NCBI GenBank assembly: GCA_003209755.1
Contig: QCPD01000007.1
Coordinates: 1-64,000, forward strand
Length of the DNA: 64,000 nucleotides
Reading direction: 5' to 3'
DNA from: Prochlorococcus sp. AG-436-C14
GTDB taxonomy: Bacteria > Cyanobacteriota > Cyanobacteriia > PCC-6307 > Cyanobiaceae
Shown: piece by piece, positions 47,167 to 56,544 of the stretch
Position numbering within the stretch: position 1 is the stretch's first letter
How the letters are laid out: the number at the start of each line of letters is the position of its first letter
The notes under the pieces: model-generated
Told to the model about the DNA's origin: nothing
Databases searched by the model: none
Seen by the model: the letters and a program-made list of their open reading frames with translations, nothing else
Position numbers and translations under genes: made by a program

Positions 47167-47952
47167 TTATGAGTCCTCAGGTTGCATTGGTCCTTGAAGA
47201 TTACCTTTACGAAATTGTTTCACATAGGAATTTTCACTTTGTTTAAATTGATCTATTGATCCATCCCATTGAAACTTGCCACCGTAAAGCAAAATAACTC
47301 TATTAGCTGTTCTTTCAATTGTACTTGAAACGTGACTTACTACAATTGAACATCCCTCCGCAGCCTCAGTTGTTTTAATAATTAGATCTTCAATTCGGGT
47401 ACAAGCTATTGGATCTAAACCAGCAGTTGGTTCGTCATATAAAAGAAGCGGAATAGAGTCTTTTCCTTTTTTGGAGTCACTAATTAATGCACGAGCAAAA
47501 CTTACTCGTTTTTGCATCCCTCCACTCAGTTGATTTGGAAATTTGTCTGCAACATCATATAAACCTACTTTCTTTAAACAGTTTATGACTTTTTGATTAA
47601 TAATCGCCTCTGGAAAAACCTTCTGTTTTTCAAGCAAAAAACCTACATTTTCCCTTACAGTTAATGATGCTAATAATGCTGGGTTTTGAAAAACCAATCT
47701 CACATCTGGAGGGCTATTTTGATCAAGCCTTAAATAATTTTGCTCAATACCTGATATTTGAAGGCTTCCTTCAGAAGGTAATAGCAAACCAGCTAGTAAG
47801 CGAAGTATTGTTGACTTGCCTGAGCCTGATGGTCCAACAATTGCCAATCTCTCTCCAGCCATCATGGCTAGATTGACTTCATCGAGAACTTTGTTTGATC
47901 CCAGTTCGACACTGAGATCTTTCATTAACATTACTTGAGTGTTTTTTGTCAC
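47167..47952 (-). CDS. ABC transporter ATP-binding protein (MlaF-like)
   Basis: The 261 residues show all ATPase motifs: Walker A GPSGSGKSTILRLLAGLL (~39-56), Q-loop VFQNPALLASL, signature LSGGMQKRVSFARALI (~144-159), Walker B LLLYDEPTAGLDP and the H-loop IVVSHVSS. The signature and the Q-loop resemble MlaF/Ttg2A. It precedes the MCE-domain gene by 4 bases. The membrane permease needed for a full transporter must be encoded elsewhere. Confidence 0.9.
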   Translation of the reverse strand: MTKNTQVMLMKDLSVELGSNKVLDEVNLAMMAGERLAIVGPSGSGKSTILRLLAGLLLPSEGSLQISGIEQNYLRLDQNSPPDVRLVFQNPALLASLTVRENVGFLLEKQKVFPEAIINQKVINCLKKVGLYDVADKFPNQLSGGMQKRVSFARALISDSKKGKDSIPLLLYDEPTAGLDPIACTRIEDLIIKTTEAAEGCSIVVSHVSSTIERTANRVILLYGGKFQWDGSIDQFKQSENSYVKQFRKGNLQGPMQPEDS

Positions 47953-47973
47953 ACTCTCTCCTAATGTTTGTTT

Positions 47974-48000
47974 ACCTATCTCATTTTGTATGAGATAGGT
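47974..48000. repeat. Perfect 11-bp inverted repeat between divergent genes
   Basis: ACCTATCTCAT, loop TTTGT, ATGAGATAGGT form a perfect 11-bp palindromic pair, 22 bases upstream of the ABC ATPase start and 80 bases upstream of yvcK. No T run follows on either strand, so it is not a typical terminator. It could be an operator or a leader-RNA hairpin. Confidence 0.75.
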
Positions 48001-48079
48001 GAAATGGGAAGTTTAATTAGAGTGAATATGAATTAATTATTTAGGTCTCTTTGTTGAAACTTTCTCAAACTCGAATCCA

Positions 48080-49477
48080 TTGATTAAAAGAAGGAAAAGA
48101 AAATTAAGAAGATCTACGTTGCGTAAAAGCTTTTTCGCTAGTTTGTCTTTTCATCTTTATTCTCGCTTCAAAAGAGCTATTAGATGGCTTTTGCCAGGAC
48201 TAGTAGTCAAAAGGTGGATGATGACATCTGGATTGGGCTTGTTAATTGCTTTGATTGGGGCCTCTATTTGGGCTGATCTGCGTCCAATTTATTGGGTCGT
48301 TGAAATACTTTTTTGGTTTTTAGGATTTATAACTACTTTTTTACCTAGAACCATTTCTGGACCAATAGTCTTTTTGATAGGAATATATCTTTTAATTTGG
48401 GGTCAAGGGAGAAGTTTTGAATCTATTAGGCAGGCTTTAGGTTCAAAAAAAGATACTTTCTTGGTTGATGCATTAAGAGCTAAGCAAAAATTAAATAGAG
48501 GTCCAAATATTGTTGCTATAGGTGGAGGAACAGGTTTATCTTCATTATTAAAAGGTTTAAAAAGATATAGCAGCAGAATCACAGCAATAGTGACTGTTGC
48601 TGATGATGGAGGAAGTAGTGGAGTGCTTAGGAGAGAACTGGGTGTTCAGCCTCCAGGAGACATTAGGAATTGTTTAGCAGCTTTAGCAACGGAAGAGCCT
48701 CTCATAAAAGGACTTTTTCAATATCGCTTTCCTTCAGGAAGTGGACTTGAGGGTCATAGTTTTGGGAATCTTTTTTTATCTGCCTTAACTGCAATAACTG
48801 GAAGCTTAGAGACCGCAATTACTGCATCAAGTCGGGTTCTGGCTGTTCAGGGTCAAGTTGTACCAGCTACTAATGTCGATGTTCGATTGTGGGCGGAACT
48901 TGAAAATGGTGAGAGAATAGATGGAGAATCAGCTATTGGAAATGCTCGATTTCCAATAATCAGAATTGGCTGTTATCCATCCAGACCGCCAGCTTTGCCA
49001 AGAACTCTAGAAGCTATTAGAAATGCTGAAATTATTTTGATAGGCCCAGGAAGTTTGTATACTTCAATTCTTCCAAACTTACTTGTCCCTGAAATAGTCG
49101 AAGCGATTGAGAAGAGCAAAGCTCCAAAACTATACATATGTAATTTGATGACTCAACCAGGTGAAACTGATGGACTTGATGTCACAGGTCATGTAAGGGC
49201 TATCGAAGCGCAATTGGCATCTAGAGGAATTACTAGGAAAATATTTAGTTCTATACTTGCCCAAGATGAATTAGAACCCTCCCCATTGGTTGATTACTAC
49301 AAATCGAAAGGAGCTGAACCTGTTATATGCAATAAAATTGATCTTCTATCAAAAGGTTACAAGGTTTATTTGGCTTCTCTTCAAGGTTCAAAGGCTACAC
49401 CAACTTTGAGGCATGATCCTAGAAGTCTCGCTTTGGCAATAATGAAATTTTATAGAAGATACAAAAAAGGTAAATAA
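48080..49477 (+). CDS. YvcK/CofD-like family protein
   Basis: YvcK-type proteins bind UDP-sugars and influence cell-wall and carbon metabolism. The 465 residues begin with a very basic head and two membrane segments (~47-65 and ~73-108), a cyanobacterial addition. The domain IVAIGGGTGLSSLLKGLKRY (~144-163), IVTVADDGGSSGVLRRELG and PPGDIRNCLAALA follows, with the GPGSLYTSILPNLLVPEI block later. The start is TTG at 48080. It converges with ndhJ with a 1-base gap. Confidence 0.88.
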   Translation: MIKRRKRKLRRSTLRKSFFASLSFHLYSRFKRAIRWLLPGLVVKRWMMTSGLGLLIALIGASIWADLRPIYWVVEILFWFLGFITTFLPRTISGPIVFLIGIYLLIWGQGRSFESIRQALGSKKDTFLVDALRAKQKLNRGPNIVAIGGGTGLSSLLKGLKRYSSRITAIVTVADDGGSSGVLRRELGVQPPGDIRNCLAALATEEPLIKGLFQYRFPSGSGLEGHSFGNLFLSALTAITGSLETAITASSRVLAVQGQVVPATNVDVRLWAELENGERIDGESAIGNARFPIIRIGCYPSRPPALPRTLEAIRNAEIILIGPGSLYTSILPNLLVPEIVEAIEKSKAPKLYICNLMTQPGETDGLDVTGHVRAIEAQLASRGITRKIFSSILAQDELEPSPLVDYYKSKGAEPVICNKIDLLSKGYKVYLASLQGSKATPTLRHDPRSLALAIMKFYRRYKKGK

Positions 49478-49478
49478 A

Positions 49479-50000
49479 TCAGTATGCATCTTGCATCTCA
49501 TAGAAATCGGGCTGAACATAGTCTTTTCTAAGTGGCCATCCTTTCCAATCTTCAGGCATTAAAAGTCTTTTAGGATGTGGGTGGCCTGTGAAGTTAACAC
49601 CATACATATCGAATGTTTCTCTTTCTTGCCAATCGGCTCCTCTAAAAAGACTGTATAAACTAGGAACAGTTAAGTCCCCATCCCGATCTAGGAATACTTT
49701 TAATCTTACTTCGCGAGGAGAAATATCTTTCTTGAATTCACTCATTTCTATTAAATTATAAAAACAAACTATATTTAAACCTGGACCCTCATCGTATCCA
49801 CCTTGGCATTGAAGATAATTAAATCCATCATTTTTTAAAGCTTCAATTATTGATAAAAGATTGCTTGGATTGATTTTTATTACTTCAACTCCTAAGTGAT
49901 CATCATGGAGAGGAATGTTTTCAAATCCATTTTTAGAGAGCCAATCGCTAATTGGACCTGAGATTTGTTCTTCAACTACAATTTTTGATTCATTTGTCAT
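49479..50000 (-). CDS. ndhJ: NAD(P)H-quinone oxidoreductase subunit J
   Basis: NdhJ belongs to the peripheral arm of the thylakoid NDH-1 complex (cyclic electron flow, respiration, CO2 uptake). The 173 residues include [20 protein letters not shown] (~124-143) and [20 protein letters not shown], the complex I 30-kDa signature. It ends the ndhC-ndhK-ndhJ operon, 18 bases after ndhK. Confidence 0.95.
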   Translation of the reverse strand: MTNESKIVVEEQISGPISDWLSKNGFENIPLHDDHLGVEVIKINPSNLLSIIEALKNDGFNYLQCQGGYDEGPGLNIVCFYNLIEMSEFKKDISPREVRLKVFLDRDGDLTVPSLYSLFRGADWQERETFDMYGVNFTGHPHPKRLLMPEDWKGWPLRKDYVQPDFYEMQDAY

Positions 50001-50018
50001 TTTTTTAATAATAGATGT

Positions 50019-50768
50019 TTAATTACTTGAAAGTTCCTCAGATATTTTTTGAACTTCTTTTAAAGATTGATCAAATTCTTCAGATAGAGAAGGATTTAAT
50101 GCAATTAGTTGGGATTTTGCATTGAGATATTTTCCATTAACTTTTGACTCGGCTCTCTTCATTTTATGAGGGATAGTTAAATAACGATGAGTTTGAGTCA
50201 TCTTTGATCTCTCAGAGATTGATTCGTTTGCAACTTTTTTTCTTAATTTAATAACAGCATCAAATATTGCTTCTGGTCTTGGAGGGCATCCAGGGAGATA
50301 AAGGTCTACTGGTATTAATTTGTCAACACCTCTAACTGCCGTAGTTGAATCAGCGCTGAACATACCACCAGTAATAGTGCAAGCCCCCATGGCTATTACG
50401 TACTTTGGATCTGGCATTTGCTCATAAAGCCTTACAAGAGCAGGTGCCATTTTCATTGTGACCGTACCTGCAACTATCAATAAATCAGCTTGCCTCGGAG
50501 AACTTCGGGGTACTAATCCAAATCTGTCAAAATCAAATCGAGAACCAATTAGAGCTGCAAATTCAATAAAACAACAAGCAGTTCCATAAAGAAGAGGCCA
50601 TAAACTGCTTAATCTTGCCCAGTTGTGAAGATCTTCAAGGCTCGTGAGAATTATATTTTCGCTTAAATCGTTTGTTACTGTTGGTGATCCAACAGGGCCA
50701 CAGGAAGCTTCTCTAAGATTTCTTACGGCTTCAGAAGAAGGAGATTTATTCAAGGGATTTAACTCCAT
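50019..50768 (-). CDS. ndhK: NAD(P)H-quinone oxidoreductase subunit K
   Basis: NdhK carries the N2-type 4Fe-4S cluster next to the quinone site. Cluster cysteines appear in [26 protein letters not shown] and [11 protein letters not shown]. The 249 residues have a variable N-terminus and a charged C-terminal tail ([19 protein letters not shown]). The start overlaps ndhC by 10 bases. Confidence 0.95.
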   Translation of the reverse strand: MELNPLNKSPSSEAVRNLREASCGPVGSPTVTNDLSENIILTSLEDLHNWARLSSLWPLLYGTACCFIEFAALIGSRFDFDRFGLVPRSSPRQADLLIVAGTVTMKMAPALVRLYEQMPDPKYVIAMGACTITGGMFSADSTTAVRGVDKLIPVDLYLPGCPPRPEAIFDAVIKLRKKVANESISERSKMTQTHRYLTIPHKMKRAESKVNGKYLNAKSQLIALNPSLSEEFDQSLKEVQKISEELSSN

Positions 50769-51121
50769 TCAAGGGCACCTTTTCTCCATGCATATGCTAA
50801 TGCCACAACCAATATTGTGATAAAAACAAGTGCTTCTATAAATGCTAATAACCCAAGCTTGTGAAAAGCAACTGCCCATGGGTAAAGGAACACTGTCTCA
50901 ACATCAAATATAACGAAAACTAGAGCAAACATGTAGTAACGAATATTAAATTGGATCCATGCTCCTCCAATGGGTTCCATACCAGATTCATATGTAAGCT
51001 GTCTTTCTCCTGCTTTGCTTTTAGGAGAAATTAGCTTATTTGTTGTGAGAGCAAGAATGGGAACTGCTCCAGAAATAAGAAGAAATCCTAAAAAATACTC
51101 ATAACCCTGAAGGGAAAACAT
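50759..51121 (-). CDS. ndhC: NAD(P)H-quinone oxidoreductase subunit 3
   Basis: This is a three-helix membrane subunit of NDH-1 with 120 residues. The conserved loop [17 protein letters not shown] (about residues 39-55) and the helix [18 protein letters not shown] are diagnostic. Its reading frame runs 10 bases into ndhK, so they are translationally coupled. It is divergent from rubA. Confidence 0.95.
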   Translation of the reverse strand: MFSLQGYEYFLGFLLISGAVPILALTTNKLISPKSKAGERQLTYESGMEPIGGAWIQFNIRYYMFALVFVIFDVETVFLYPWAVAFHKLGLLAFIEALVFITILVVALAYAWRKGALEWS

Positions 51122-51205
51122 GAATGAATTACTGATTTCAATATCAGTCTGACAGTCATTTTCTAGATTAGTGCCATAGAGTTGTTATATGTGAAAGTGA
51201 AAACT

Positions 51206-51631
51206 GTGAGTGAAGACACCAAAACAAAATCAAATCCTTTGGAAAATTCGAATTCTGATGGAAAACAGAAGCAAGTTATTTCATTGGATCCAAAAAACTC
51301 AACCGAGGAATTTGATCCAAAAGGAAATCGCTTCGAATGTATGAGTTGTGGTTTTATTTATGATCCTGATGAGGGTATAAAAAAGCTAAATATTGAACCA
51401 GGAACGGCATTCTTGGACATAGACAGAGAGAAGTTTAGATGTCCAGTCTGTCGAGTAGGATTTGGTGGATATAAGGATATTGGTCCTAAGTCAAAGCCTA
51501 GTGGATTTGAAGAAAACCTTACTTATGGCTTTGGATTTAATAAACTTCCCTCAGGTCAGAAAAACGTTCTTATTTTTGGAAGCCTGGCTTTAGCCGCTGC
51601 CTGTTTTCTCTCTCTTTATTCTTTGAAATGA
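51206..51631 (+). CDS. rubA: Membrane-anchored rubredoxin
   Basis: RubA is a thylakoid rubredoxin needed for early photosystem II assembly. I chose GTG 51206 ([13 protein letters not shown]); in-frame TTG/GTG codons at 51182, 51191 and 51197 are alternatives. The iron site is [15 protein letters not shown] and [15 protein letters not shown], with four Cys in two CxxC pairs, and a C-terminal membrane helix ([20 protein letters not shown]). The stop overlaps the ycf48 ATG, coupling two PSII assembly factors. Confidence 0.92.
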   Translation: MSEDTKTKSNPLENSNSDGKQKQVISLDPKNSTEEFDPKGNRFECMSCGFIYDPDEGIKKLNIEPGTAFLDIDREKFRCPVCRVGFGGYKDIGPKSKPSGFEENLTYGFGFNKLPSGQKNVLIFGSLALAAACFLSLYSLK

Positions 51632-52644
51632 AACGTCTGTTTTCAAATGTCATTAATTTGGCCCTTGTCTTAATTGTTGGATTGGCTCTTAGTGGTTGTA
51701 CTGTTAGCAATGCTTCCATTGGTTCATCAAGCCCTTGGTCACTAATCGACCTCGATACTGAGGCTAATCCACTGGATGTTGACTTCGTCGATGACAAAAA
51801 TGGGTTTTTAGTTGGCACAAATAGATTGATTCTTGAGACAAATGATGGTGGGATTACATGGAAAGAAAGAAATTTAGATATTCCAAGCGAAGGCAACTTT
51901 CGTTTGATAAGCATTGATTTTAAAGGGCAAGAAGGTTGGATTGCAGGTCAACCAGGATTGATTCTTCATACAACTGATGGAGGAAAAAATTGGACTCGAC
52001 TCGATTTGGGAAATAAGTTGCCAGGAGATCCATATCTGATTACAACAATTGATAATGATTCTGCTGAGTTGGCAACTACTGCTGGAGCAATTTATAAAAC
52101 AATTGATGCTGGTACAAATTGGGAAGCAATAGTTGTTGATACCTCAGGCTCTGGAGGTATAAGAGAATTAAGGCGCACAAATAATGGTGGCTATCTAAGC
52201 GTTAGTAGTCTTGGAAACTTCTTCTCGGTTCTGACTCCAGGAGAGGAGACATGGAGTCCTCATCAAAGAGCTAGTAGCAAGAGAGTACAAAGTGTTGGAG
52301 AACAGCCAAATGGCGATTTATGGATGCTTTCTAGAGGAGCTGAAATCAGATTTAATGCAGATCCTGATGATGTCGACTCCTGGTCAAAGCCCATAATCCC
52401 AATCGTCAACGGGTATAACTATCAAGATCTTGCTTGGGATCCATCTAAGTCGATTTGGGCAGCGGGAGGAAATGGAACATTATTAGTGAGCAATGATGAT
52501 GGAAAAACTTGGGGGAAAGACCCCGTTGGTGAATCTGTTCCAACAAATTTCATCAGAATTTTATTTGTGGACGATTTTAATAGTGACAGTCCAAAGGGAT
52601 TTGTATTCGGAGAAAGGGGCAATTTACTGCGATGGCAGGGTTGA
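51628..52644 (+). CDS. ycf48: Photosystem II assembly factor Ycf48/HCF136
   Basis: Ycf48 binds newly made D1 and guides the PSII reaction center assembly module. The 338 residues start with a lipoprotein signal peptide ending [12 protein letters not shown] (lipid-modified Cys ~24), then a seven-bladed propeller with repeated WxxxDLG-like turns ([43 protein letters not shown]). The length is normal. It overlaps rubA by 4 bases, and psbE follows 107 bases downstream. Confidence 0.95.
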   Translation: MKRLFSNVINLALVLIVGLALSGCTVSNASIGSSSPWSLIDLDTEANPLDVDFVDDKNGFLVGTNRLILETNDGGITWKERNLDIPSEGNFRLISIDFKGQEGWIAGQPGLILHTTDGGKNWTRLDLGNKLPGDPYLITTIDNDSAELATTAGAIYKTIDAGTNWEAIVVDTSGSGGIRELRRTNNGGYLSVSSLGNFFSVLTPGEETWSPHQRASSKRVQSVGEQPNGDLWMLSRGAEIRFNADPDDVDSWSKPIIPIVNGYNYQDLAWDPSKSIWAAGGNGTLLVSNDDGKTWGKDPVGESVPTNFIRILFVDDFNSDSPKGFVFGERGNLLRWQG

Positions 52645-52751
52645 AATCATAAATTCTCGATGATTTCCATGACTCTGTGTAACCACCTTGCAACAGAGAT
52701 CGTTTCTTTTGATTTCGCTTGATAAGATCACTGAGCTGATTAAGTGAGGCT

Positions 52752-53000
52752 ATGGCTGCCGGCTCTACCGGGGAACGCCCGTTTTTTGAGATCATTACTA
52801 GTGTCCGCTATTGGATTATCCATGCGGTAGCACTTCCTGCGATCTTCGTGGCAGGATTCCTATTTGTGTCTTCTGGGCTTGCCTACGACGCTTTTGGAAC
52901 TCCTAGACCAGATACGTATTTTCAGGCTGGAGAAAGCAAAGCTCCTGTTGTTGTTCAGCGCTTTGATTCCAAGGCTGAACTTGACACGCGTCTGAAATAA
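52752..53000 (+). CDS. psbE: Cytochrome b559 subunit alpha
   Basis: PsbE supplies one of the two heme-ligating histidines of cytochrome b559 in PSII. The 82 residues contain [20 protein letters not shown] (~17-36) with the heme His, and the lumenal end [11 protein letters not shown]. The sequence is intact and of normal length. Only 29 bases separate its stop from psbL: the beta-subunit gene psbF, expected here, is not present. Confidence 0.96.
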
Positions 53001-53029
53001 CCAAATTTCATCTGATTGCTTTTTTATCC

Positions 53030-53149
53030 ATGCAAGTCAATCCAAATCCAAATAAAGTTCCGGTTGAATTAAACCGAACAAGTCTTTATCTTGGACTCTT
53101 ACTTGTTTTTGTAATGGGAATTCTTTTTTCCAGTTACTTCTTTAACTAA
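53030..53149 (+). CDS. psbL: Photosystem II reaction center protein L
   Basis: The 39 residues [20 protein letters not shown] and [19 protein letters not shown] match PsbL along its whole length; PsbL sits at the PSII dimer interface and stabilises QA. The ATG at 53030 lies between psbE and psbJ, where psbF-psbL-psbJ is the normal order. It ends 11 bases before psbJ. Confidence 0.95.
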
Positions 53150-53160
53150 ATCTCTTTATC

Positions 53161-53358
53161 ATGAGCAAATTAAATGGACCTGATGGACGAGCGGGAGATC
53201 GTCTGCCAAATGGTATGCCTGCAGTCTCCTGGGAAAGGCGTTGGACAGAAGGAGCACTTCCTTTATGGTTAGTAGCTACTGCAGGTGGAACAGCTGTTAT
53301 TTTTGTTCTTGGTATTTTCTTTTACGGTTCATACACTGGTATTGGTAACGCTGGTTAG
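53161..53358 (+). CDS. psbJ: Photosystem II reaction center protein J
   Basis: PsbJ is a single-span PSII subunit near the QB channel. Its 65 residues have the hydrophilic N-terminus typical of marine picocyanobacteria ([20 protein letters not shown]), then [20 protein letters not shown] and the helix ending [13 protein letters not shown]. The longer N-terminus compared with the ~40-residue PsbJ of other cyanobacteria is usual in this clade. A terminator lies 38 bases further on. Confidence 0.94.
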   Translation: MSKLNGPDGRAGDRLPNGMPAVSWERRWTEGALPLWLVATAGGTAVIFVLGIFFYGSYTGIGNAG

Positions 53359-53395
53359 TTTTAACTAGAAAAATACTATTTTTTTAAAATAACTT

Positions 53396-53432
53396 AAAAA
53401 CCAACTGACATTTATTGTCGGTTGGTTTTTTA
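53396..53432 (+). terminator. Rho-independent terminator after psbJ
   Basis: AACCAACTGACA pairs with TGTCGGTTGGTT around a TTTAT loop (one G-T pair), followed by a T run. The A run on the left makes it plausible for the leftward mtnP gene as well, whose 3' end (53430) touches the hairpin. Confidence 0.88.
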
Positions 53433-54392
53433 AAGCCAATATTTATCTGTAAATAATTTGATTTTGCCTTTGGTTTTATTTGGTACATGCTCTTTTGGAG
53501 TAACTAGTGCATTTTTTAACGCATTATGAAAAGAGCTTGACGGCCTTAATGATGAGATTTTTTTGGCGGCAGCAGAGATTATTGATTTTGCAAAATTTGA
53601 ATTTTCCTGAAGGTTTTTAATGACCATCTCTACAGATACATCTTCGCAATTTTGATTCCAGCAATCATAATCAGTAACCATGGATAGGCTTGAGTAAGCG
53701 ATTTCGGCTTCTTTTGCTAATCGGGCTTCAGTATGGTTTGTCATGCCTATGATTGAACATCCCCAATCTCTGTATAAGTTTGATTCTGCTTTTGTTGAAA
53801 ATGCTGGCCCTTCCATAGCAAGATATGTTCCTCCAAGATGCATTTTTTTTTCTTTGGTTAAAAGTTTTTCTATTTCTTGCGACAGTATTTGAGAAAGAAT
53901 TTCGCAAAAAGGATTTGCCATGCTTATGTGTGCTACAACTCCATTGTTGAAAAAAGTCAATGGCCTTTGATGAGTTCGATCAATAAATTGATCAGGGATA
54001 ACAACATCGCAAGGTTTAATATTTTCTTTTAAAGACCCTACAGCGGATGCTGATATTAACCATCTAACATTTAGATATCGCATAGCCCAGATATTTGCTT
54101 TATATGGAATTTCGCTTGGATTTAAAGTATGTTTTTCTCCATGGCGAGCTAGAAAAACAATCTCTATTCCAAATAGATTACCTACTAGTAACTTATTAGA
54201 AGGTTTCCCATAGGGAGTGTCTAAGCTTAATTCGACTATGTTTTTAAGGTTTTCTATCCTATATAATCCGCTTCCTCCAATAATTCCTAATCTGGCTTTT
54301 TTGAAATCATAGGCATCTGATTGTGTTCCAGAAATATTCAAAAAATCATGTTCAGTGATCATCTCGTTCTTGCTGGTGGTGGTCATACTCAT
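53430..54392 (-). CDS. mtnP: S-methyl-5'-thioadenosine phosphorylase
   Basis: MtnP phosphorolyses methylthioadenosine in methionine salvage. The 320 residues include KARLGIIGGSGLYRIENL (~32-49), FLARHGEKHTLNPSEIPYKA, YLAMEGPAFSTKAESNLYR (~195-213) and GMTNHTEARLAKEAEIAYSS with the substrate Asp/Thr region (VTDYDCW). The N-terminal ~30 residues are not conserved, and Met at 54362 is an alternative start. Either way the 5' end overlaps the divergent selD gene. Confidence 0.9.
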   Translation of the reverse strand: MSMTTTSKNEMITEHDFLNISGTQSDAYDFKKARLGIIGGSGLYRIENLKNIVELSLDTPYGKPSNKLLVGNLFGIEIVFLARHGEKHTLNPSEIPYKANIWAMRYLNVRWLISASAVGSLKENIKPCDVVIPDQFIDRTHQRPLTFFNNGVVAHISMANPFCEILSQILSQEIEKLLTKEKKMHLGGTYLAMEGPAFSTKAESNLYRDWGCSIIGMTNHTEARLAKEAEIAYSSLSMVTDYDCWNQNCEDVSVEMVIKNLQENSNFAKSIISAAAKKISSLRPSSSFHNALKNALVTPKEHVPNKTKGKIKLFTDKYWL

Positions 54393-56525
54393 GCCCTTGT
54401 GTTGCTGCGATGGGCAATGAACCCAAAATTGAAGCCTGCTGGAATGATTACTTTAGTCAATAAATCAAGTACTACTATTTATTCTGGGATGTTTCCAGGT
54501 GTAGTTGCAGGTAAGTACAAGATCGATGAAATACTAATTGATTTGAGGAACCTTGCTTTAAAAGCAGGAGTTTCCTTTGTGATGGCAGAAATTGAGGGGA
54601 TTGACCTAAAGAAGAAAAAACTACGTTTAGCAGGACGCCCAGAAATGGAATATTCTTTGTTATCCCTGAATATAGGAACAAAAACTAACTTAAATTCTAA
54701 ACCTTTAATTTTAAGGGATAAAGATTTAGCTGTTCCAATTAAACCTTTTTCTAAATCCTATAAATTTATTGTCGAACAAGATATTTACAAGGATGATTCC
54801 TCTGCAAAACCATTTGTAATTATTGGTGGTGGATTCGCTGGCATAGAAATAGCTTTTTCACTAAGAAAAAGATGGCCCAAAAGATGTATTTTATTAAAAG
54901 TTAAATCAGGAAAAGATATTAATAAAAATCTCTTGAGAAATTTAAAGGCTCTAGATATTAAAATTACACAAAAGACTCCATCTGTTTTATATCCAAAATT
55001 AATATGTACTGGGAATAAACCATTTGATTGGATAAAAGATAGTGGTTTACCTTTAGATGAGAATGGGAGGGTTCTAACAAGAAAAACTTTTCAAGTCCTT
55101 CACTTTCAAGAGTTGTTTGCTGTAGGAGATTGTGGCGTCATTAAGGATTATCCACGTCCTTCTTCTGGAGTATGGGCAGTTCGTTCGGCAAAACCACTAG
55201 CAAAGAATTTAGAGTTTATCAGTGGAGGTTTAAAACTTGAGGAATGGAAACCTCAAAAAAAAGCAATACAACTTTTGGATATCAACTCCAGAAAAAAAGA
55301 ATCCAAAGCTTTTATTTCGTGGGGTGAATTTATGATTGGTCCTTTTAATTTTCTATCAAGATTGAAAGAATCAATTGATAAAAGATTTATCTCTAAATTT
55401 TATCGTTTTAAAGATATAGATTCAGAAATGTCTTCTGAAAAAGAGATGATTAAATGTAGAGGATGTGCAGCAAAATTAGCCTTTACTCCATTAAGTTCAG
55501 CATTAAATAAATTAAATTTAATAGAATCTTCAAAAGATGATTCTATTGATATAGGTATATTGGATTCTAGTAAGACTTTAATACAAAGTGTAGATGGATT
55601 CCCTTCTTTAATTAGTGATCCATGGCTAAATGGGAGGCTTGTAGCATTTCATTCTTGTTCTGATATTTGGGCATGCGGAGGATCTGTGATCTCAGCACAA
55701 TCTGTTGTGAATTTACCATCTATTCCAAATAATTTACAGCAAGAACTGCTATTTCAAGTTTTGGAAGGTATTAATTCTGCTTTAAATATTCAGGGGGCAA
55801 ATCTTATAGGTGGGCATACATTAGAATCAAGAATAACTTCTGAAGAGCCTTACTCTCTAGGAATTGAAAACGTATTAACTGTAAATGGGATTATTGATGA
55901 TAAAAAATATGTTTGGTCTAAGGGAGGAATGAAAAAGGGAGATCAAATTTTAATAAGTCGTTCTCTGGGTACTGGAATTATTTTTTCTGCATTTATGAAT
56001 GGCCAAGTAAAACCTTATATACTTGATTATGTTTTAAAAGAAATGAATAAAAGTCAGCATAATATTGTGAATTATATTAATCAATTAACAAATATAAACC
56101 CACACTCAAAGATTATTAATGCATGTACTGATATAACTGGCTTTGGTTTGCTAGGTCATTTATCAGAAATGTTGGAATCTACAAATAGCGATCAGTTAAA
56201 GATGAATTTAGAACCCTTGAGAGTCAGTCTTGATCTTGACAAGATTCCATTGTATGAGGGTGTAAAAGAACTTTTAGATAAAGGTTTTGAAAGTACTTTA
56301 GCTCCTGCAAATGAAATTTTTTTAAAAAATATTAATGGAGATAAAAACTTAAGATTTGATATCGTATCTAATTATTATTCTTCTAATTCCTCGTTTTATA
56401 AATCAATGCTAAAAATTCTAGTAGACCCACAAACCTGTGGTCCATTGCTTATTAGTTGCTCGCCCATTTATTCAGAAAAACTTATACAAAAAGGACCTTG
56501 GATTAAAATTGGATTTATTTCTTAA
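54348..56525 (+). CDS. selD: SelD fused to an N-terminal FAD/NAD(P) oxidoreductase domain
   Basis: I start at ATG 54348 (MFSDHLVLAGGGHTHALVLL; 725 residues). The first ~370 residues are a pyridine-nucleotide disulfide oxidoreductase-like domain with LAGGGHTH, FVIIGGGFAGIEIAF and ELFAVGDCG. The remainder is selenide water dikinase, which makes selenophosphate: MIKCRGCAAKLAF (catalytic Cys and Lys), GGHTLESRI, TDITGFGLLGHLSEM and DPQTCGPLLIS. This fusion is known in cyanobacteria. It overlaps the divergent mtnP by 45 bases. Confidence 0.92.
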   Translation: MFSDHLVLAGGGHTHALVLLRWAMNPKLKPAGMITLVNKSSTTIYSGMFPGVVAGKYKIDEILIDLRNLALKAGVSFVMAEIEGIDLKKKKLRLAGRPEMEYSLLSLNIGTKTNLNSKPLILRDKDLAVPIKPFSKSYKFIVEQDIYKDDSSAKPFVIIGGGFAGIEIAFSLRKRWPKRCILLKVKSGKDINKNLLRNLKALDIKITQKTPSVLYPKLICTGNKPFDWIKDSGLPLDENGRVLTRKTFQVLHFQELFAVGDCGVIKDYPRPSSGVWAVRSAKPLAKNLEFISGGLKLEEWKPQKKAIQLLDINSRKKESKAFISWGEFMIGPFNFLSRLKESIDKRFISKFYRFKDIDSEMSSEKEMIKCRGCAAKLAFTPLSSALNKLNLIESSKDDSIDIGILDSSKTLIQSVDGFPSLISDPWLNGRLVAFHSCSDIWACGGSVISAQSVVNLPSIPNNLQQELLFQVLEGINSALNIQGANLIGGHTLESRITSEEPYSLGIENVLTVNGIIDDKKYVWSKGGMKKGDQILISRSLGTGIIFSAFMNGQVKPYILDYVLKEMNKSQHNIVNYINQLTNINPHSKIINACTDITGFGLLGHLSEMLESTNSDQLKMNLEPLRVSLDLDKIPLYEGVKELLDKGFESTLAPANEIFLKNINGDKNLRFDIVSNYYSSNSSFYKSMLKILVDPQTCGPLLISCSPIYSEKLIQKGPWIKIGFIS

Positions 56526-56544
56526 TAAATCCTTATTAACTTAT

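Noticed and set aside
52577-52795. 72-codon minus-strand frame across the ycf48-psbE gap
   Set aside because: It overlaps both sense genes and shows no recognisable protein features.
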